Positions 43,882 to 52,777 of a stretch of 64,000 nt of DNA are shown piece after piece. Made by a program: the position numbers and the translations under genes. The notes beneath the pieces are model-generated. The model had not been told where the DNA came from, made no database searches, and saw only the letters and a program-made list of their open reading frames with translations. The stretch is from contig NZ_VFTC01000009.1 in the NCBI RefSeq assembly GCF_007003975.1, forward strand, positions 124,001-188,000, given 5' to 3'. The stretch is from Mesorhizobium sp. WSM4306 (GTDB taxonomy: Bacteria; Pseudomonadota; Alphaproteobacteria; Rhizobiales; Rhizobiaceae). The first letter of the stretch is position 1. Each line of letters opens with the position of its first letter.

Positions 43882-45078
43882 ATGAACCGCATCTATGTGG
43901 TGGGCACCGCCGACACCAAGGGCGAGGAACTTGCCTTCCTGGCCGACACGATTGCCGCCACCGGCAGTTCGGTTGCCCGCGTCGACATCGGCACGCGCGG
44001 CGCCACCGTGCCGGTCGATGTTCCAGCCAGCGAGGTCGCCGCGCATCACCCGGGCGGAGCCGGCAGCGTGCTCGGCATCGACGATCGCGGCACGGCAGTG
44101 GCCGGCATGGGCGCCGCTTTCACCAGCTTCATCCAGTCGCGCAACGACGTAGCCGGCATCATCGGTATCGGTGGCGGTGGCGGCACATCGATCATCACAT
44201 CCGGCATGCGCGCACTGCCGCTGGGCGTTCCGAAGATCATGGTCTCGACGCTCGCCTCCGGCGACACCGCACCCTATGTCGACGTCTCCGACATCATCAT
44301 GATGCCCTCGGTGACCGACATGGCCGGCCTCAACCGGCTGTCGCGTGTCGTGTTGCACAATGCGGCGCAGGCCATAGCGGGTATGGCTGCGAGCCCCGCG
44401 CCGGCCGCGACCGGCAAGCCGGCGCTCGGGCTCACCATGTTCGGCGTCACCACCCCGTGCGTGACAGCCATAGCCGACCAGCTGCGGGCAGACTACGACT
44501 GCATGGTCTTCCACGCCACCGGCACCGGCGGCCGCTCGATGGAGAAGCTGGCCGACAGCGGCCTGCTCGCCGGTGTCATCGACATCACCACGACGGAAGT
44601 CTGCGACCTGCTGTTCGGCGGCGTACTGCCGGCGACGGAGGATCGCTTCGGCGCCATCGCCCGCACCAAGCTGCCCTATGTCGGCTCGGTCGGCGCGCTC
44701 GACATGGTCAACTTCTGGGCGCCGCCGACCATTCCTGAGAAATATCGGGGCCGGCTGTTTTACGAGCACAACCCCAACGTCACGCTGATGCGGACCACAG
44801 CCGATGAATGCCGCAGCATCGGCGAATGGATTGGCGAGAAGCTGAGCCGCTGCGCGGGACCGGTGCATTTCCTGATCCCGGAAAAAGGCGTCTCGGCGCT
44901 CGACATCGAGGGCGGCGCCTTTTTCGACCCGCAAGCCGACGCCGTCCTGTTCGATGTCATAGAGCGCACCATCAAGCCGAATGCCACGCGCCGCGTCACG
45001 CGGCTGCCGCTGCACATCAACGACCCGAAATTTGCCAAGGCCGCAACCGCGGCCTTCCTCGACATCGCCAGACAGTGA
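43882..45078 (+). CDS. UPF0261 / Tm-1-like ATP-binding protein
   Basis: The protein is 398 residues long. The N-terminus '[20 protein letters not shown]' and the glycine cluster '[11 protein letters not shown]' near residues 94-104 are UPF0261 hallmarks. '[19 protein letters not shown]' and '[11 protein letters not shown]' follow in family order. The fold is shared with the N-terminal inhibitory domain of tomato Tm-1, which binds ATP. The next gene encodes the TIM barrel that is fused to it in plants. The ATG at 43882 has GGGGA six bases upstream. Biological role in bacteria is unknown. Confidence 0.9.
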   Translation: MNRIYVVGTADTKGEELAFLADTIAATGSSVARVDIGTRGATVPVDVPASEVAAHHPGGAGSVLGIDDRGTAVAGMGAAFTSFIQSRNDVAGIIGIGGGGGTSIITSGMRALPLGVPKIMVSTLASGDTAPYVDVSDIIMMPSVTDMAGLNRLSRVVLHNAAQAIAGMAASPAPAATGKPALGLTMFGVTTPCVTAIADQLRADYDCMVFHATGTGGRSMEKLADSGLLAGVIDITTTEVCDLLFGGVLPATEDRFGAIARTKLPYVGSVGALDMVNFWAPPTIPEKYRGRLFYEHNPNVTLMRTTADECRSIGEWIGEKLSRCAGPVHFLIPEKGVSALDIEGGAFFDPQADAVLFDVIERTIKPNATRRVTRLPLHINDPKFAKAATAAFLDIARQ

Positions 45079-45088
45079 GAGCCCAGAC

Positions 45089-45943
45089 ATGGCTGCCATA
45101 CCGCGCAAAGACATATTGAAGAAGTTCAGGGCGATGATCGCCGACGGCGTGCCGATCGTCGGCGGCGGCGCCGGCACCGGCCTGTCGGCCAAGGCCGAGG
45201 AAGCCGGCGGCATCGACCTGATCATCATCTACAATTCCGGCCGCTACCGCATGGCGGGGCGCGGCTCGGCCGCTGGCCTGCTTGCCTATGGCAACGCCAA
45301 CGAGATCGTCAAGGAAATGGCCTATGAGGTGCTGCCGGTGGTCAAGAAGACGCCGGTGCTGGCCGGCGTCAACGGCACCGATCCCTTCGTCATCATGCCG
45401 CTGCTCCTAGCTGAGCTGAAGACGATGGGCTTTTCCGGCGTGCAGAATTTCCCCACCATCGGCCTGTTCGACGGCAGCATGCGGCAGAGCTTCGAGGAGA
45501 CCGGCATGGGCTTCGGCCTCGAGGTCGACATGATCGCCGAGGCGCACAAGCTCGACCTGTTGACCACGCCCTACGTCTTCAACCCCGATGAGGCCCGCGC
45601 CATGGCACGAGCCGGCGCCGACATCATCGTCGCCCACATGGGGGTGACGACCGGCGGCTCGATTGGCGCGACGTCGGCCAAGTCGCTCGACGACTGCGTT
45701 GTCCAGATCGACGCCATCGCCAACGCCGCGCGTTCGGTGCGCAAGGATGTCGTCCTGCTTTGCCATGGCGGACCGATCTCGATGCCAGACGACGCCCGCT
45801 ACATACTCGACCGCTGCAAAGGCCTGCATGGCTTCTATGGCGCAAGCTCGATGGAACGGCTGCCGGCCGAAGCCGCGATCGCCAGGCAGACGGCAGATTT
45901 CAAAGCCGTCACGCTGCACGACCAGAAGAAAAAGAAGGGATGA
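45089..45943 (+). CDS. Phosphoenolpyruvate-hydrolase-family TIM barrel (Tm-1 C-terminal type)
   Basis: The 284-residue barrel opens with '[20 protein letters not shown]', then '[20 protein letters not shown]', '[12 protein letters not shown]', '[17 protein letters not shown]' and '[17 protein letters not shown]'. This is the PEP_hydrolase/TIM-barrel signal-transduction family and corresponds to the C-terminal half of Tm-1 proteins. It starts 10 bases after the UPF0261 stop. Enzymatic activity is not established; phosphoenolpyruvate-mutase-like chemistry is plausible for the fold. Confidence 0.9.
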   Translation: MAAIPRKDILKKFRAMIADGVPIVGGGAGTGLSAKAEEAGGIDLIIIYNSGRYRMAGRGSAAGLLAYGNANEIVKEMAYEVLPVVKKTPVLAGVNGTDPFVIMPLLLAELKTMGFSGVQNFPTIGLFDGSMRQSFEETGMGFGLEVDMIAEAHKLDLLTTPYVFNPDEARAMARAGADIIVAHMGVTTGGSIGATSAKSLDDCVVQIDAIANAARSVRKDVVLLCHGGPISMPDDARYILDRCKGLHGFYGASSMERLPAEAAIARQTADFKAVTLHDQKKKKG

Positions 45944-45946
45944 GAG

Positions 45947-46363
45947 ATGACCGACAAGAGCAAGGTGTTTGTCTACCCGAAGGACGTCAGCGCCTTCGGC
46001 TTCGACTGGGGCAAACTGGCGCTGACGGTCGCTCCGGAAGTGAATGGCGCGACGCGCTTTTCCGGCGGCGTCGTCGACCTGCCCTCAGGCAAGGGCCACA
46101 CCCGCCACAATCACCCCGGCGCGGAAGAAATCATCTTTGTCATTTCGGGGAATGGCGAGCAGATGGTCGAGGACGACCAAGGCAATCCGGTCGTCGCCAA
46201 GGTCGGTCCCGGCTGCACCATCTATGTACCGGAAAGCCGCTTCCATTCGACGCTGAACACGGGCGATGCGCCGATGCAGCTGTTCGTCGTGTATTCACCA
46301 GCCGGACCGGAACTGGTGTTGCGGGAGTTGCCGGATTTCAGGCTGATTGCACCGGGGAAGTAG
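45947..46363 (+). CDS. Cupin domain protein
   Basis: A 138-residue single-domain cupin. Motif 1 is 'GHTRHNHPGAEEIIFVISG', with metal-binding His and Glu, and motif 2 includes 'GPGCTIYVPESRFHSTLNTG'. Such proteins act as isomerases, dioxygenases or ligand binders. It starts three bases after the TIM-barrel stop, so it completes a three-gene operon with the two Tm-1-type proteins. Confidence 0.87.
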   Translation: MTDKSKVFVYPKDVSAFGFDWGKLALTVAPEVNGATRFSGGVVDLPSGKGHTRHNHPGAEEIIFVISGNGEQMVEDDQGNPVVAKVGPGCTIYVPESRFHSTLNTGDAPMQLFVVYSPAGPELVLRELPDFRLIAPGK

Positions 46364-46378
46364 CCCTCGTGGGGTAGC

Positions 46379-46513
46379 GCTGCCCCTCATTGTCCTGCCG
46401 GACATTTCTCCCCGTATAGTGACGGGGAGAAAGACACTTTCATCAATCGCCGAAGCTGCCTTCTTCTCCCCGTTCTACGGGGAGAAGGTGCCGGCAGGCG
46501 GATGAGGGGCGGC
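46379..46513. repeat. Long palindromic repeat (family B), copy 2
   Basis: It begins GCTGCCCCTCATTGTCCTGC and ends GGCAGGCGGATGAGGGGCGG, with inner CTCCCCGTATAGTGACGGGGAG and TTCTCCCCGTTCTACGGGGA hairpins. It shares its ends with 24498-24674, and its TGTCCTGCCGGACAT segment with family A. It lies between convergent cupin and M24 peptidase genes. Confidence 0.85.
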
Positions 46514-46527
46514 GCCGACTTTCGGCC

Positions 46528-47718
46528 CTATGAAACCCCACCTCGGTTCCACCCCCTGGCCCGATCACCAAACATCACATACCCCGCATCCGTCACCGCA
46601 ACCGTGTCCTCCAGCTTGATGAACCCCCGCGTCGGGTGGAGCATGGTCGTCTCCACCGACAGCACCATGTTCGTCTCCAGCGGCTTGGCAGCATAGGTGC
46701 CTTCATAGGTGACCGGATGATTGGTCATCAGGAACGGCGCTTCATGCGTGATCAGGCCCATGCCGTGGGCGAAGAAATCCGTATAGGAAGCGACCTTAGA
46801 CGCCTTCAGCACGCCCTCCGCATGCGAAATCATGTCACCGCCGATAGTACCGGCTCTGACCTTCGAAAAGGCCGCCTGCTGCACTGTCTCGACCTCGGCC
46901 AGCAGGTCCTCAAGTTCGGCGTCCGGCTCGCCCAGAATGCCCATGCGGCAGAGGTCGCCGATGTAGCCGTGATAATTGCCACCGGAATCGATCGACAGCA
47001 CCTCGCCCTTTTTCCACGCCTGCGGCGAGGCGGCGCGGTTGTGGCTGGCGCCCAGCGTCAGCAGGCAATATTCGAAATGCGCGCCGCGATTGGTCTCCTC
47101 GCGCCGCAGCTGCTCGATCATCTCGGCCTTGGTCGTGCCTTCGCGCGCCCATTGGATGGTCGCCAGCATGGAATCGGTGATCAGCTCTGAAGCGATGCGC
47201 AGCTTCTCCAGCTCGGCCTCTGTCTTGATGGCGCGCATCCGCTCCAGCATGTCGGTCGCGTCGATCAGCTTGGCGTCCGGCAGCGCCTTGCGTATCAGCG
47301 CATAGGCATCGGACGGCAGGAATGCCGGCTCGATGCCTATGCGGGCGCCGGCCTTGCCGATCTTGCCGATATGCTCGACCGCAAGATTGGCGGCGTCGAG
47401 CGTGCCCCAGCAGGCCGCATGCAGCGTCGGCGTCCAGAACGGATTGTTCTGATGCTCGGCGCCTTCCATCCGGTTGCCGATATAGGCCGCGTGCTCCGGC
47501 CCGCCCTTCTCGTAGACGACGACAGGCAGATAGCGGCTGTGGCCGATCGCATCCATGGCAGCGAAGAAGATGAACTTGTAGCCGCCGAGCAGATATTGCG
47601 TGTTGTGTTTGGACGTCGCCAGCAGCACATCGATGCCAGCCTCCTCCATCAGCCGGTCGACCCTCGCCTGGTCGAACGGGATGTTGCTGACGGCGCTCTT
47701 GCCCGGGGCAATGTTCAT
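46528..47718 (-). CDS. M24 family metallopeptidase (Xaa-Pro dipeptidase/creatinase-like)
   Basis: The 396-residue protein has a creatinase N-terminal domain and a pita-bread catalytic domain. All five metal ligands are visible: Asp244 in 'SIDSGGNYH', Asp255 in 'YIGDLC', His318 in 'FAHGMGL', Glu356 in 'LSVETT' and Glu370 in 'IKLEDT'. It probably cleaves Xaa-Pro peptides or a small amide. It is divergent from a peptide-type ABC operon across a 373-base region with operator-like palindromes, so it may process the imported compound. Confidence 0.88.
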   Translation of the reverse strand: MNIAPGKSAVSNIPFDQARVDRLMEEAGIDVLLATSKHNTQYLLGGYKFIFFAAMDAIGHSRYLPVVVYEKGGPEHAAYIGNRMEGAEHQNNPFWTPTLHAACWGTLDAANLAVEHIGKIGKAGARIGIEPAFLPSDAYALIRKALPDAKLIDATDMLERMRAIKTEAELEKLRIASELITDSMLATIQWAREGTTKAEMIEQLRREETNRGAHFEYCLLTLGASHNRAASPQAWKKGEVLSIDSGGNYHGYIGDLCRMGILGEPDAELEDLLAEVETVQQAAFSKVRAGTIGGDMISHAEGVLKASKVASYTDFFAHGMGLITHEAPFLMTNHPVTYEGTYAAKPLETNMVLSVETTMLHPTRGFIKLEDTVAVTDAGYVMFGDRARGWNRGGVS

Positions 47719-48091
47719 ATCTCTCTCCCTGATTGCTTGGGATCGTCGGTCGCGTTGCGCCCGATCCCTTGGCTGTCGATCAAATCTGCACCATTTTGCT
47801 CACTCTGGTCCAGCCAGAAACAGGGAAATGGCGTCACCGGGCCAGTCACCAAGCCGTCATTCGTCGGCTACCCAGCCTATCTGGTCCTACCAGGATGATC
47901 AGTTGGAGCCACTGCTTGTAACTGGTCCAGCGGATGAAAATTTCAAAGCCAAGCAAGGATGCGCCAATTCCGTCTCTGGCGAAACCCCGGACAAGGCCCA
48001 TAATCGGCGCTACAAGGAGGCTGGCGGACCCGCTGGTATCCGAGGGGGATTGGCGCGCCCGGCAGGGTCGCGGAGAGGACGGAGTTCGATC
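47719..48091. other. 373-bp divergent control region
   Basis: A gap between the M24 peptidase gene and the rightward peptide-type ABC operon. It holds a perfect CTGGTCCTACCAG palindrome (47881), a one-mismatch relative CTGGTCCAGCCAG (47805-47817), and a half site AACTGGTCCAG near 47930. No coding region is supported. Confidence 0.65.
47881..47893. promoter_or_regulatory. FadR/GntR-type operator candidate (CCT spacer)
   Basis: CTGGTCCTACCAG is a perfect palindrome with 5-base arms and a 3-base spacer. With the weaker CTGGTCCAGCCAG at 47805-47817 it lies between divergent peptidase and ABC operons. The half-sites match those at 30.3, 30.5, 42.9 and 43.1 kb. Confidence 0.5.
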
Positions 48092-49696
48092 ATGTCAGAT
48101 ATTTCCAGACGCACGCTGCTTTCGGGCTCAGCCCTGTTGCTGGCCTCCACCGCCATGCCGGCATTTGGCTGGGCACAGACGCCGAAGAAGGGCGGCCGGC
48201 TCGTGCTTGCCGCCGATTCCGAACCGCGCAATCTCAATCCGGCGATTGTCGCCTCCAACGGCGTTTTCTTCATCTCCAGCAAGATCGTCGAGACCCTGGC
48301 CGAAGCCTCGTTTGACGGCAAGGATGGGCTCGAGCCGCGCCTGGCGCTCTCCTGGGAAGGCGCCGCCGACGGGCTGTCCGTAACCTTCAAACTGCGCGAC
48401 GGCGTCAAATGGCATGACGGCAAGCCGTTTACCTCGGCGGACGTCGCCTTCTCGGCGCTGCAGGTCTGGAAGCCGCTGCAAAATCTCGGCCGCATAGTGT
48501 TCAAGGATCTGGCCGCCGTCGACACCCCGGACGACTTCACCGCCGTGTTCAAATTCGCCAAGCCGACGCCATTCCAGCTGATCCGCAATGCCTTGCCGGC
48601 GCTGTCGAGCGTGGTGCCGAAGCACATCTATGAGGTCGGCAAGATCGAGGACAACCCGGCCAACAACGCGCCGATCGGCACCGGCCCGTTCAAGTTCGGC
48701 GAGTACAAGGCCGGCCAGTATTACAAGCTGACCAGGAATGCGGACTACTGGGGCAAGGACGAGCCCTATCTCGACGAAATCATCTATCAGGTGCTGCCCG
48801 ACCGCACGTCGGCGGCGGCCGCGCTCGAGGCCGAAGAGATCCAGCTCGCCGCCTTCTCCGCCGTGCCGCTAGCCGACCTCGATCGTATCTCGAAAGTGCC
48901 GGGCCTGAAGGTCATCTCCAAGGGCTATGAGGGGCTCACCTATCAGCTGGTCGTCGAGATCAACCATCGCCGCAAGGAACTCGCCGACGTGAAGGTGCGC
49001 CAGGCGATCGCGCATGCCATCGACAAGGATTTCGTCGTCAAGACGGTATTCCTCGGCTATGCCGCGACCGCCACCGGCCCGGTGCCGAAGAACGATCCGC
49101 AATTCTACACCGCCGACGTGCCGACCTATCCGTTCGACGTCGCCAAGGCCAACGCGCTGCTCGACGAGGCCGGCTACGCCAAAGCCGATGATGGCAAGCG
49201 GTTTGCGGTGAAGCTCCTGCCGGCGCCCTATTTCAACGAGACCAAGCAGTTCGGCGACTATCTGCGCCAGGCGCTGGCGGTGATCGGCATCGATGCCGAG
49301 ATCGTCAACAACGATGCGCCCGCGCACATCAAGGCGGTCTACACCGACCACGCCTTCGACCTCGCCGTCGGTCCGCCAGTGTTCCGCGGCGACCCGGCGA
49401 TCTCGACCACCATCCTGGTGCAAAGCGGCATTCCCGACGGCGTGCCGTTCTCCAACCAGGGCGGCTACAAGAACGATGCGCTCGATGCGCTGATCGCCAA
49501 GGCATCGGAAACGCTCGACACCGCAGCGCGCACCGACCTCTACAAGGAATTCCAGAAGGAGGTGGCCGCCGACCTGCCGCTGATCAACGTCGCGGAGTGG
49601 AGTTTCATCAGCGTCGCGCGCGATACGGTGGGCAACATAGCCAACAATCCGCGCTGGGCGGTTTCGAACTGGGCGGACACGTATCTGGCGGGCTAG
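48092..49696 (+). CDS. Peptide/opine-type ABC transporter substrate-binding protein (SBP family 5)
   Basis: A twin-arginine-type signal ('SRRTLLSGSALLLASTAM', cut near WA) precedes the large DppA/OppA-type fold; 534 residues in all. Landmarks are 'GGRLVLAADSEPRNLNPAIV', 'VTFKLRDGVKWHDGKPFTSA', 'NNAPIGTGPFKFGEYKAGQY' and 'VRQAIAHAIDKDFVV'. The ATG at 48092 has GGAG eight bases upstream. It is the first gene of an operon with two permeases, two ATPases and an ATC-hydrolase-family gene. The ligand is probably a small peptide or peptide-like amine. Confidence 0.92.
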   Translation: MSDISRRTLLSGSALLLASTAMPAFGWAQTPKKGGRLVLAADSEPRNLNPAIVASNGVFFISSKIVETLAEASFDGKDGLEPRLALSWEGAADGLSVTFKLRDGVKWHDGKPFTSADVAFSALQVWKPLQNLGRIVFKDLAAVDTPDDFTAVFKFAKPTPFQLIRNALPALSSVVPKHIYEVGKIEDNPANNAPIGTGPFKFGEYKAGQYYKLTRNADYWGKDEPYLDEIIYQVLPDRTSAAAALEAEEIQLAAFSAVPLADLDRISKVPGLKVISKGYEGLTYQLVVEINHRRKELADVKVRQAIAHAIDKDFVVKTVFLGYAATATGPVPKNDPQFYTADVPTYPFDVAKANALLDEAGYAKADDGKRFAVKLLPAPYFNETKQFGDYLRQALAVIGIDAEIVNNDAPAHIKAVYTDHAFDLAVGPPVFRGDPAISTTILVQSGIPDGVPFSNQGGYKNDALDALIAKASETLDTAARTDLYKEFQKEVAADLPLINVAEWSFISVARDTVGNIANNPRWAVSNWADTYLAG

Positions 49697-49759
49697 CGCG
49701 AGCCGCACGCGATGCTTGCGCATCGTTTGAGCGAGTGCTCATCATCAGGGATGAGAGTT

Positions 49760-49932
49760 CCTTCGCGCCCCCCTCTGTCCTGCCGGACATCTCCCCCACG
49801 AGGGGGGAGATTGGCAGTTTCTGCCGCCCGCTCAGTCCTGCAACGTTGGAGATTGGCGAAGGCAGCGATGACAGCTGATCTCCCCCCTTGTGGGGGAGAT
49901 GTCCGGCAGGACAGAGGGGGGCGCCGTAGAGC
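49760..49932. repeat. Long palindromic repeat (family A), copy 1
   Basis: This 173-bp element has perfect 35-base terminal inverted repeats, beginning GCGCCCCCCTCTGTCCTGCC at the left and read back at the right end (GGCAGGACAGAGGGGGGCGC). Inner sequences include GAGATTGGC. A sister copy lies inside the ATPase gene at 52011-52184. Here it occupies the gap between the binding-protein and first permease genes. Confidence 0.9.
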
Positions 49933-49968
49933 GCAACTTCAAATGCTTGCGGGCGGCGCCCTTTCCCC

Positions 49969-50955
49969 ATGACCCGCGCCCTCACCCTCATTCGCCGCCG
50001 TCTCGTCGGCAGCATCTTCGTGCTGCTGATCGTCATCATCGGCACCTTCCTTTTGCTCGAAGCCGCCCCCGGTGACGCCGTCGACGCCTATATCGTCTCG
50101 ACCGGCGGCGATGCCGGCATGATCGAATTGCTGCGTCATCGCTGGGGCCTCGACCAGTCGGAACTGACACGGCTCGCCAACTATATCTGGGCGCTGCTGC
50201 ACCTCGATCTCGGCCAGTCCGTTACTTTCTCCAGGCCGATCCGCGACGTCATTCTCGAGCGTCTGCCCACCACGCTCCTCCTGATGGTCAGCGCCACCGC
50301 GCTCTCCTTCGGCTTGGGCTCGGCGCTCGGCATCTATGCCGGCGCGAAACCCGGCAGTCTGCGCGACCGCTTCCTGTCCATCGGCTCACTCGCGCTCTAT
50401 GCGGTGCCAGGCTTCTGGCTCGGCCTGGTGCTCATCGTCGTCTTTGCCGTCGACCTGCGCTGGTTGCCGATCGGTGGCATCGAGAGCCTGGCCTCCGAAA
50501 AGACCGGCTTCGCCCGCGCCGCCGACATCGCTGTCCATCTCGTACTGCCGGTTTCCGCGCTCGGCTTCATTTATTTCGCGCTGTATCTGCGCATGATGCG
50601 CGCCGGCATGGCCGAGGCCTGGCGGCAGGATTTTGTCCTCGCCGCCCGCGCCAGGGGGCTGTCGCGCCGCCGCGTCGTGTTTGCCCATGTCGCCCGCAAC
50701 GCGCTCTTACCGCTCATCACCATGCTCGGCCTGCAATCAGCGCAGATGCTGGGCGGCAGCGTCGTCATCGAGAGTGTCTTTGCCGTGCCCGGCCTTGGCC
50801 GGTTGGCGCAGGAAGCGGTGGCTTCGCGCGACACACCGCTGCTCCTCGGCATAATCCTCACCAGCGCCGTGCTGGTCATTGCCATCAATCTTGCCGTCGA
50901 CATCGCGTACGCCTTTCTCGACCCGCGCGTCGGCGCCAGCGAGGCCGGCGCGTGA
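49969..50955 (+). CDS. Peptide-type ABC transporter permease (DppB-like)
   Basis: The 328-residue inner-membrane permease has N-terminal 'LTLIRRRLVGSIFVLLIVII', the DppB-typical 'EAAPGDAVDAY' and 'RHRWGLDQ' region. Its EAA-type coupling loop is 'AWRQDFVLAARARGLSRRRV'. About six TM segments are expected. Its stop overlaps the next GTG start as GTGA. Confidence 0.92.
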   Translation: MTRALTLIRRRLVGSIFVLLIVIIGTFLLLEAAPGDAVDAYIVSTGGDAGMIELLRHRWGLDQSELTRLANYIWALLHLDLGQSVTFSRPIRDVILERLPTTLLLMVSATALSFGLGSALGIYAGAKPGSLRDRFLSIGSLALYAVPGFWLGLVLIVVFAVDLRWLPIGGIESLASEKTGFARAADIAVHLVLPVSALGFIYFALYLRMMRAGMAEAWRQDFVLAARARGLSRRRVVFAHVARNALLPLITMLGLQSAQMLGGSVVIESVFAVPGLGRLAQEAVASRDTPLLLGIILTSAVLVIAINLAVDIAYAFLDPRVGASEAGA

Positions 50956-51782
50956 GCCCGCTCAACCGGTTCCTGCACCGGCCGGAAACGCTCGCCGGCG
51001 CGATCATCCTGGGCGTGCTTTTCGCCATGGCGCTGTTTGCGTCGCTGCTTTTCCCCGGCGACCCTCAAGCCATCGCCGGTCCGGCGCTGCTGCCGCCGTT
51101 CCATGACTGGTCGCTGCCGCTCGGCACTGACCGACTCGGCCGCGATGTGCTGGCCGAATTGTTCCACGGCGCCCGCACCTCGCTGGCGGTCGGGCTGGCG
51201 GCTGCTGCGGCAGCACTCCTCATCGGCGCGGTCGTCGGCACGCTGGCCGGCTTTGCCGGCGGGGTCGTCGACGAAGTGCTGATGCGCATCACCGATGCCT
51301 TCCAGACCGTGCCGAGTTTTCTTCTGGCGCTTGCTTTCGTCAGCGTTGTCGGCCCGTCGCTCGGGGTCGTGGTCGCAGCCATCGCGCTCGGCGCCTGGAC
51401 CGGCCCCGCTCGTGTCGCCCGCGCGGAAGTGCTGTCGATCCGCGAGCGCGACTATGTCGCCGGCGCCCGCGTCATCGGCATGCATCCGCTCGAAATCGCT
51501 TTCCGCGAAGTGTTGCCCAACGCCTTGCCGCCGGTGCTGGCGCTGTCCTCGGTAATCGTCGCCGCCGCGATCCTCACCGAAGCAGCACTTTCCTTCCTCG
51601 GTCTCGGCGACCCCAACCGCGTCACCTGGGGCGGCATGATCGCCGAAGGCCGCACCGTGCTGCGCACTGCGCCGTTCTTGTCGATCGTTCCGGGCATCGC
51701 TTTGGTATTGACTGTGCTCGGCGTCTATCTCGCCGGCGAAGGTGTGGTCGAGACGGCGGCCGTGAGGAGGAGCCTGTCGTGA
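50952..51782 (+). CDS. Peptide-type ABC transporter permease (DppC-like)
   Basis: The 276-residue permease starts at GTG 50952, overlapping the previous stop. 'HDWSLPLGTDRLGRDVLAEL' is the DppC signature and 'IRERDYVAGARVIGMHPLEI' the coupling loop. 'AALSFLGLGDPNRVTWGGMI' is a conserved late segment. It overlaps the next gene by four bases. Confidence 0.92.
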   Translation: MSPLNRFLHRPETLAGAIILGVLFAMALFASLLFPGDPQAIAGPALLPPFHDWSLPLGTDRLGRDVLAELFHGARTSLAVGLAAAAAALLIGAVVGTLAGFAGGVVDEVLMRITDAFQTVPSFLLALAFVSVVGPSLGVVVAAIALGAWTGPARVARAEVLSIRERDYVAGARVIGMHPLEIAFREVLPNALPPVLALSSVIVAAAILTEAALSFLGLGDPNRVTWGGMIAEGRTVLRTAPFLSIVPGIALVLTVLGVYLAGEGVVETAAVRRSLS

Positions 51783-52777
51783 CCGCGCTGGCTGAAATCC
51801 GCAACCTCTCGGTGCACTATCGGCGGGATGGGACCGAGGTGGCGGCACTGGACGGCATCAGCCTTGATGTCGTTGCTGGCGAGCGCCTGGCGATCATCGG
51901 CGAGAGCGGTTCAGGCAAGAGCACACTGGCGCTGGCGATTGCGGGGTTGCTGCCGGCAAGCGCCAAGGTCGAAGGTCGCATCGATTGGTACATATCGGAA
52001 TCGTCTCATTCCTTCGCGCCCCCCTCTGTCCTGCCGGACATCTCCCCCACAAGGGGGGAGATTGGCAGCTACGTCGCCGGCACCTTCCCAGCGGCCTCAG
52101 AGATTGGCGAGAGCGGAAGTGACGGCCTAATCTCCCCCCAAGTGGGGGAGATGTCCGGCAGGACAGAGGGGGGCGCCGTAGAGCTCCACCCTTCCCGTCC
52201 TGGCGACAAGTCCCCCCTCCCCGGCCGCGACATCGGCTTCGTCTTCCAGGACCCATCCGCCAGCCTCGACCCCGTGATGCCCGTCGGCAAACAAATCGCC
52301 GAAGTCGCCCGCACCCAACTCGGCCTCGACTGGCCACAAGCCTACGCCAAAGCCAAAACCCTGCTCGAACGCGTCCGCCTGCCAGACCCAGCCTCGGCCA
52401 TGCGCGCCTTCCCGCACCAACTCTCCGGTGGCCAGAAGCAGCGCGTGGCAATTGCCGCCGCGATTGCGGCCGGACCCAAACTGCTGATCGCCGACGAGGC
52501 GACCAGCGCGCTGGACACCATCGTGCAGGCCGAGATCGTCGCGCTGATCCGGCAATTGGCGGCGGAGGATGGCATGACGTTGTTGTTCATCAGCCACGAC
52601 ATCGCGCTGGCCGCCGAACTCGCCGAGCGCATCGCCGTCTTCCGGCAGGGGGGACTGGTCGAGATCGGCGCGACGGAGCAAATCGTCAACGCCCCGCGCC
52701 AGGACTATACGCGCGCGCTGCTCGACGCCCATCTCGGCCTCGACGCCGAGCCGCTGCTGCGACGGGCTTCGACATGA
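51779..52777 (+). CDS. Peptide-type ABC transporter ATP-binding protein (DppD-like) with in-frame repeat insertion
   Basis: Walker A 'GESGSGKST' is at 41-49, the Q-loop 'FVFQDP' near 157, the signature 'LSGGQKQRVAIAAAI' near 215, Walker B 'LLIADEATSALD' near 235-246 and the switch 'ISHD' near 271. Residues 78-136 between Walker A and Q-loop are the translation of a family A palindromic repeat and read 'SFAPPSVLPDISPTRGEIGS' onward. This makes the protein 332 residues, about 60 longer than expected. The reading frame survives and all ATPase motifs are intact, so the protein may still work. The GTG start overlaps the permease gene. Confidence 0.88.
   Translation: MTALAEIRNLSVHYRRDGTEVAALDGISLDVVAGERLAIIGESGSGKSTLALAIAGLLPASAKVEGRIDWYISESSHSFAPPSVLPDISPTRGEIGSYVAGTFPAASEIGESGSDGLISPQVGEMSGRTEGGAVELHPSRPGDKSPLPGRDIGFVFQDPSASLDPVMPVGKQIAEVARTQLGLDWPQAYAKAKTLLERVRLPDPASAMRAFPHQLSGGQKQRVAIAAAIAAGPKLLIADEATSALDTIVQAEIVALIRQLAAEDGMTLLFISHDIALAAELAERIAVFRQGGLVEIGATEQIVNAPRQDYTRALLDAHLGLDAEPLLRRAST
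52011..52184. repeat. Long palindromic repeat (family A), copy 2, inside a coding sequence
   Basis: This 174-bp element (58 codons) has the same perfect inverted ends as 49760-49932 and lies wholly within the DppD-like gene without introducing a stop or shifting the frame. The centre differs from copy 1. Its encoded peptide contains 'DISPTRGEIG' and 'GEMSGRTEGGAVE'. Confidence 0.92.

Noticed and set aside
43804..45228. Very long minus-strand open frame extending the TetR gene upstream to over 700 codons
   Set aside because: It runs antisense to the well-supported UPF0261 and TIM-barrel genes and its translation is Arg/Gly/His-rich with no domain; only the last 227 codons form a TetR protein.
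49760..52184. Family A repeats as a transposon with a transposase
   Set aside because: The elements are only about 174 bp, encode no transposase, and show no obvious target-site duplication; they fit a non-autonomous palindromic element instead.
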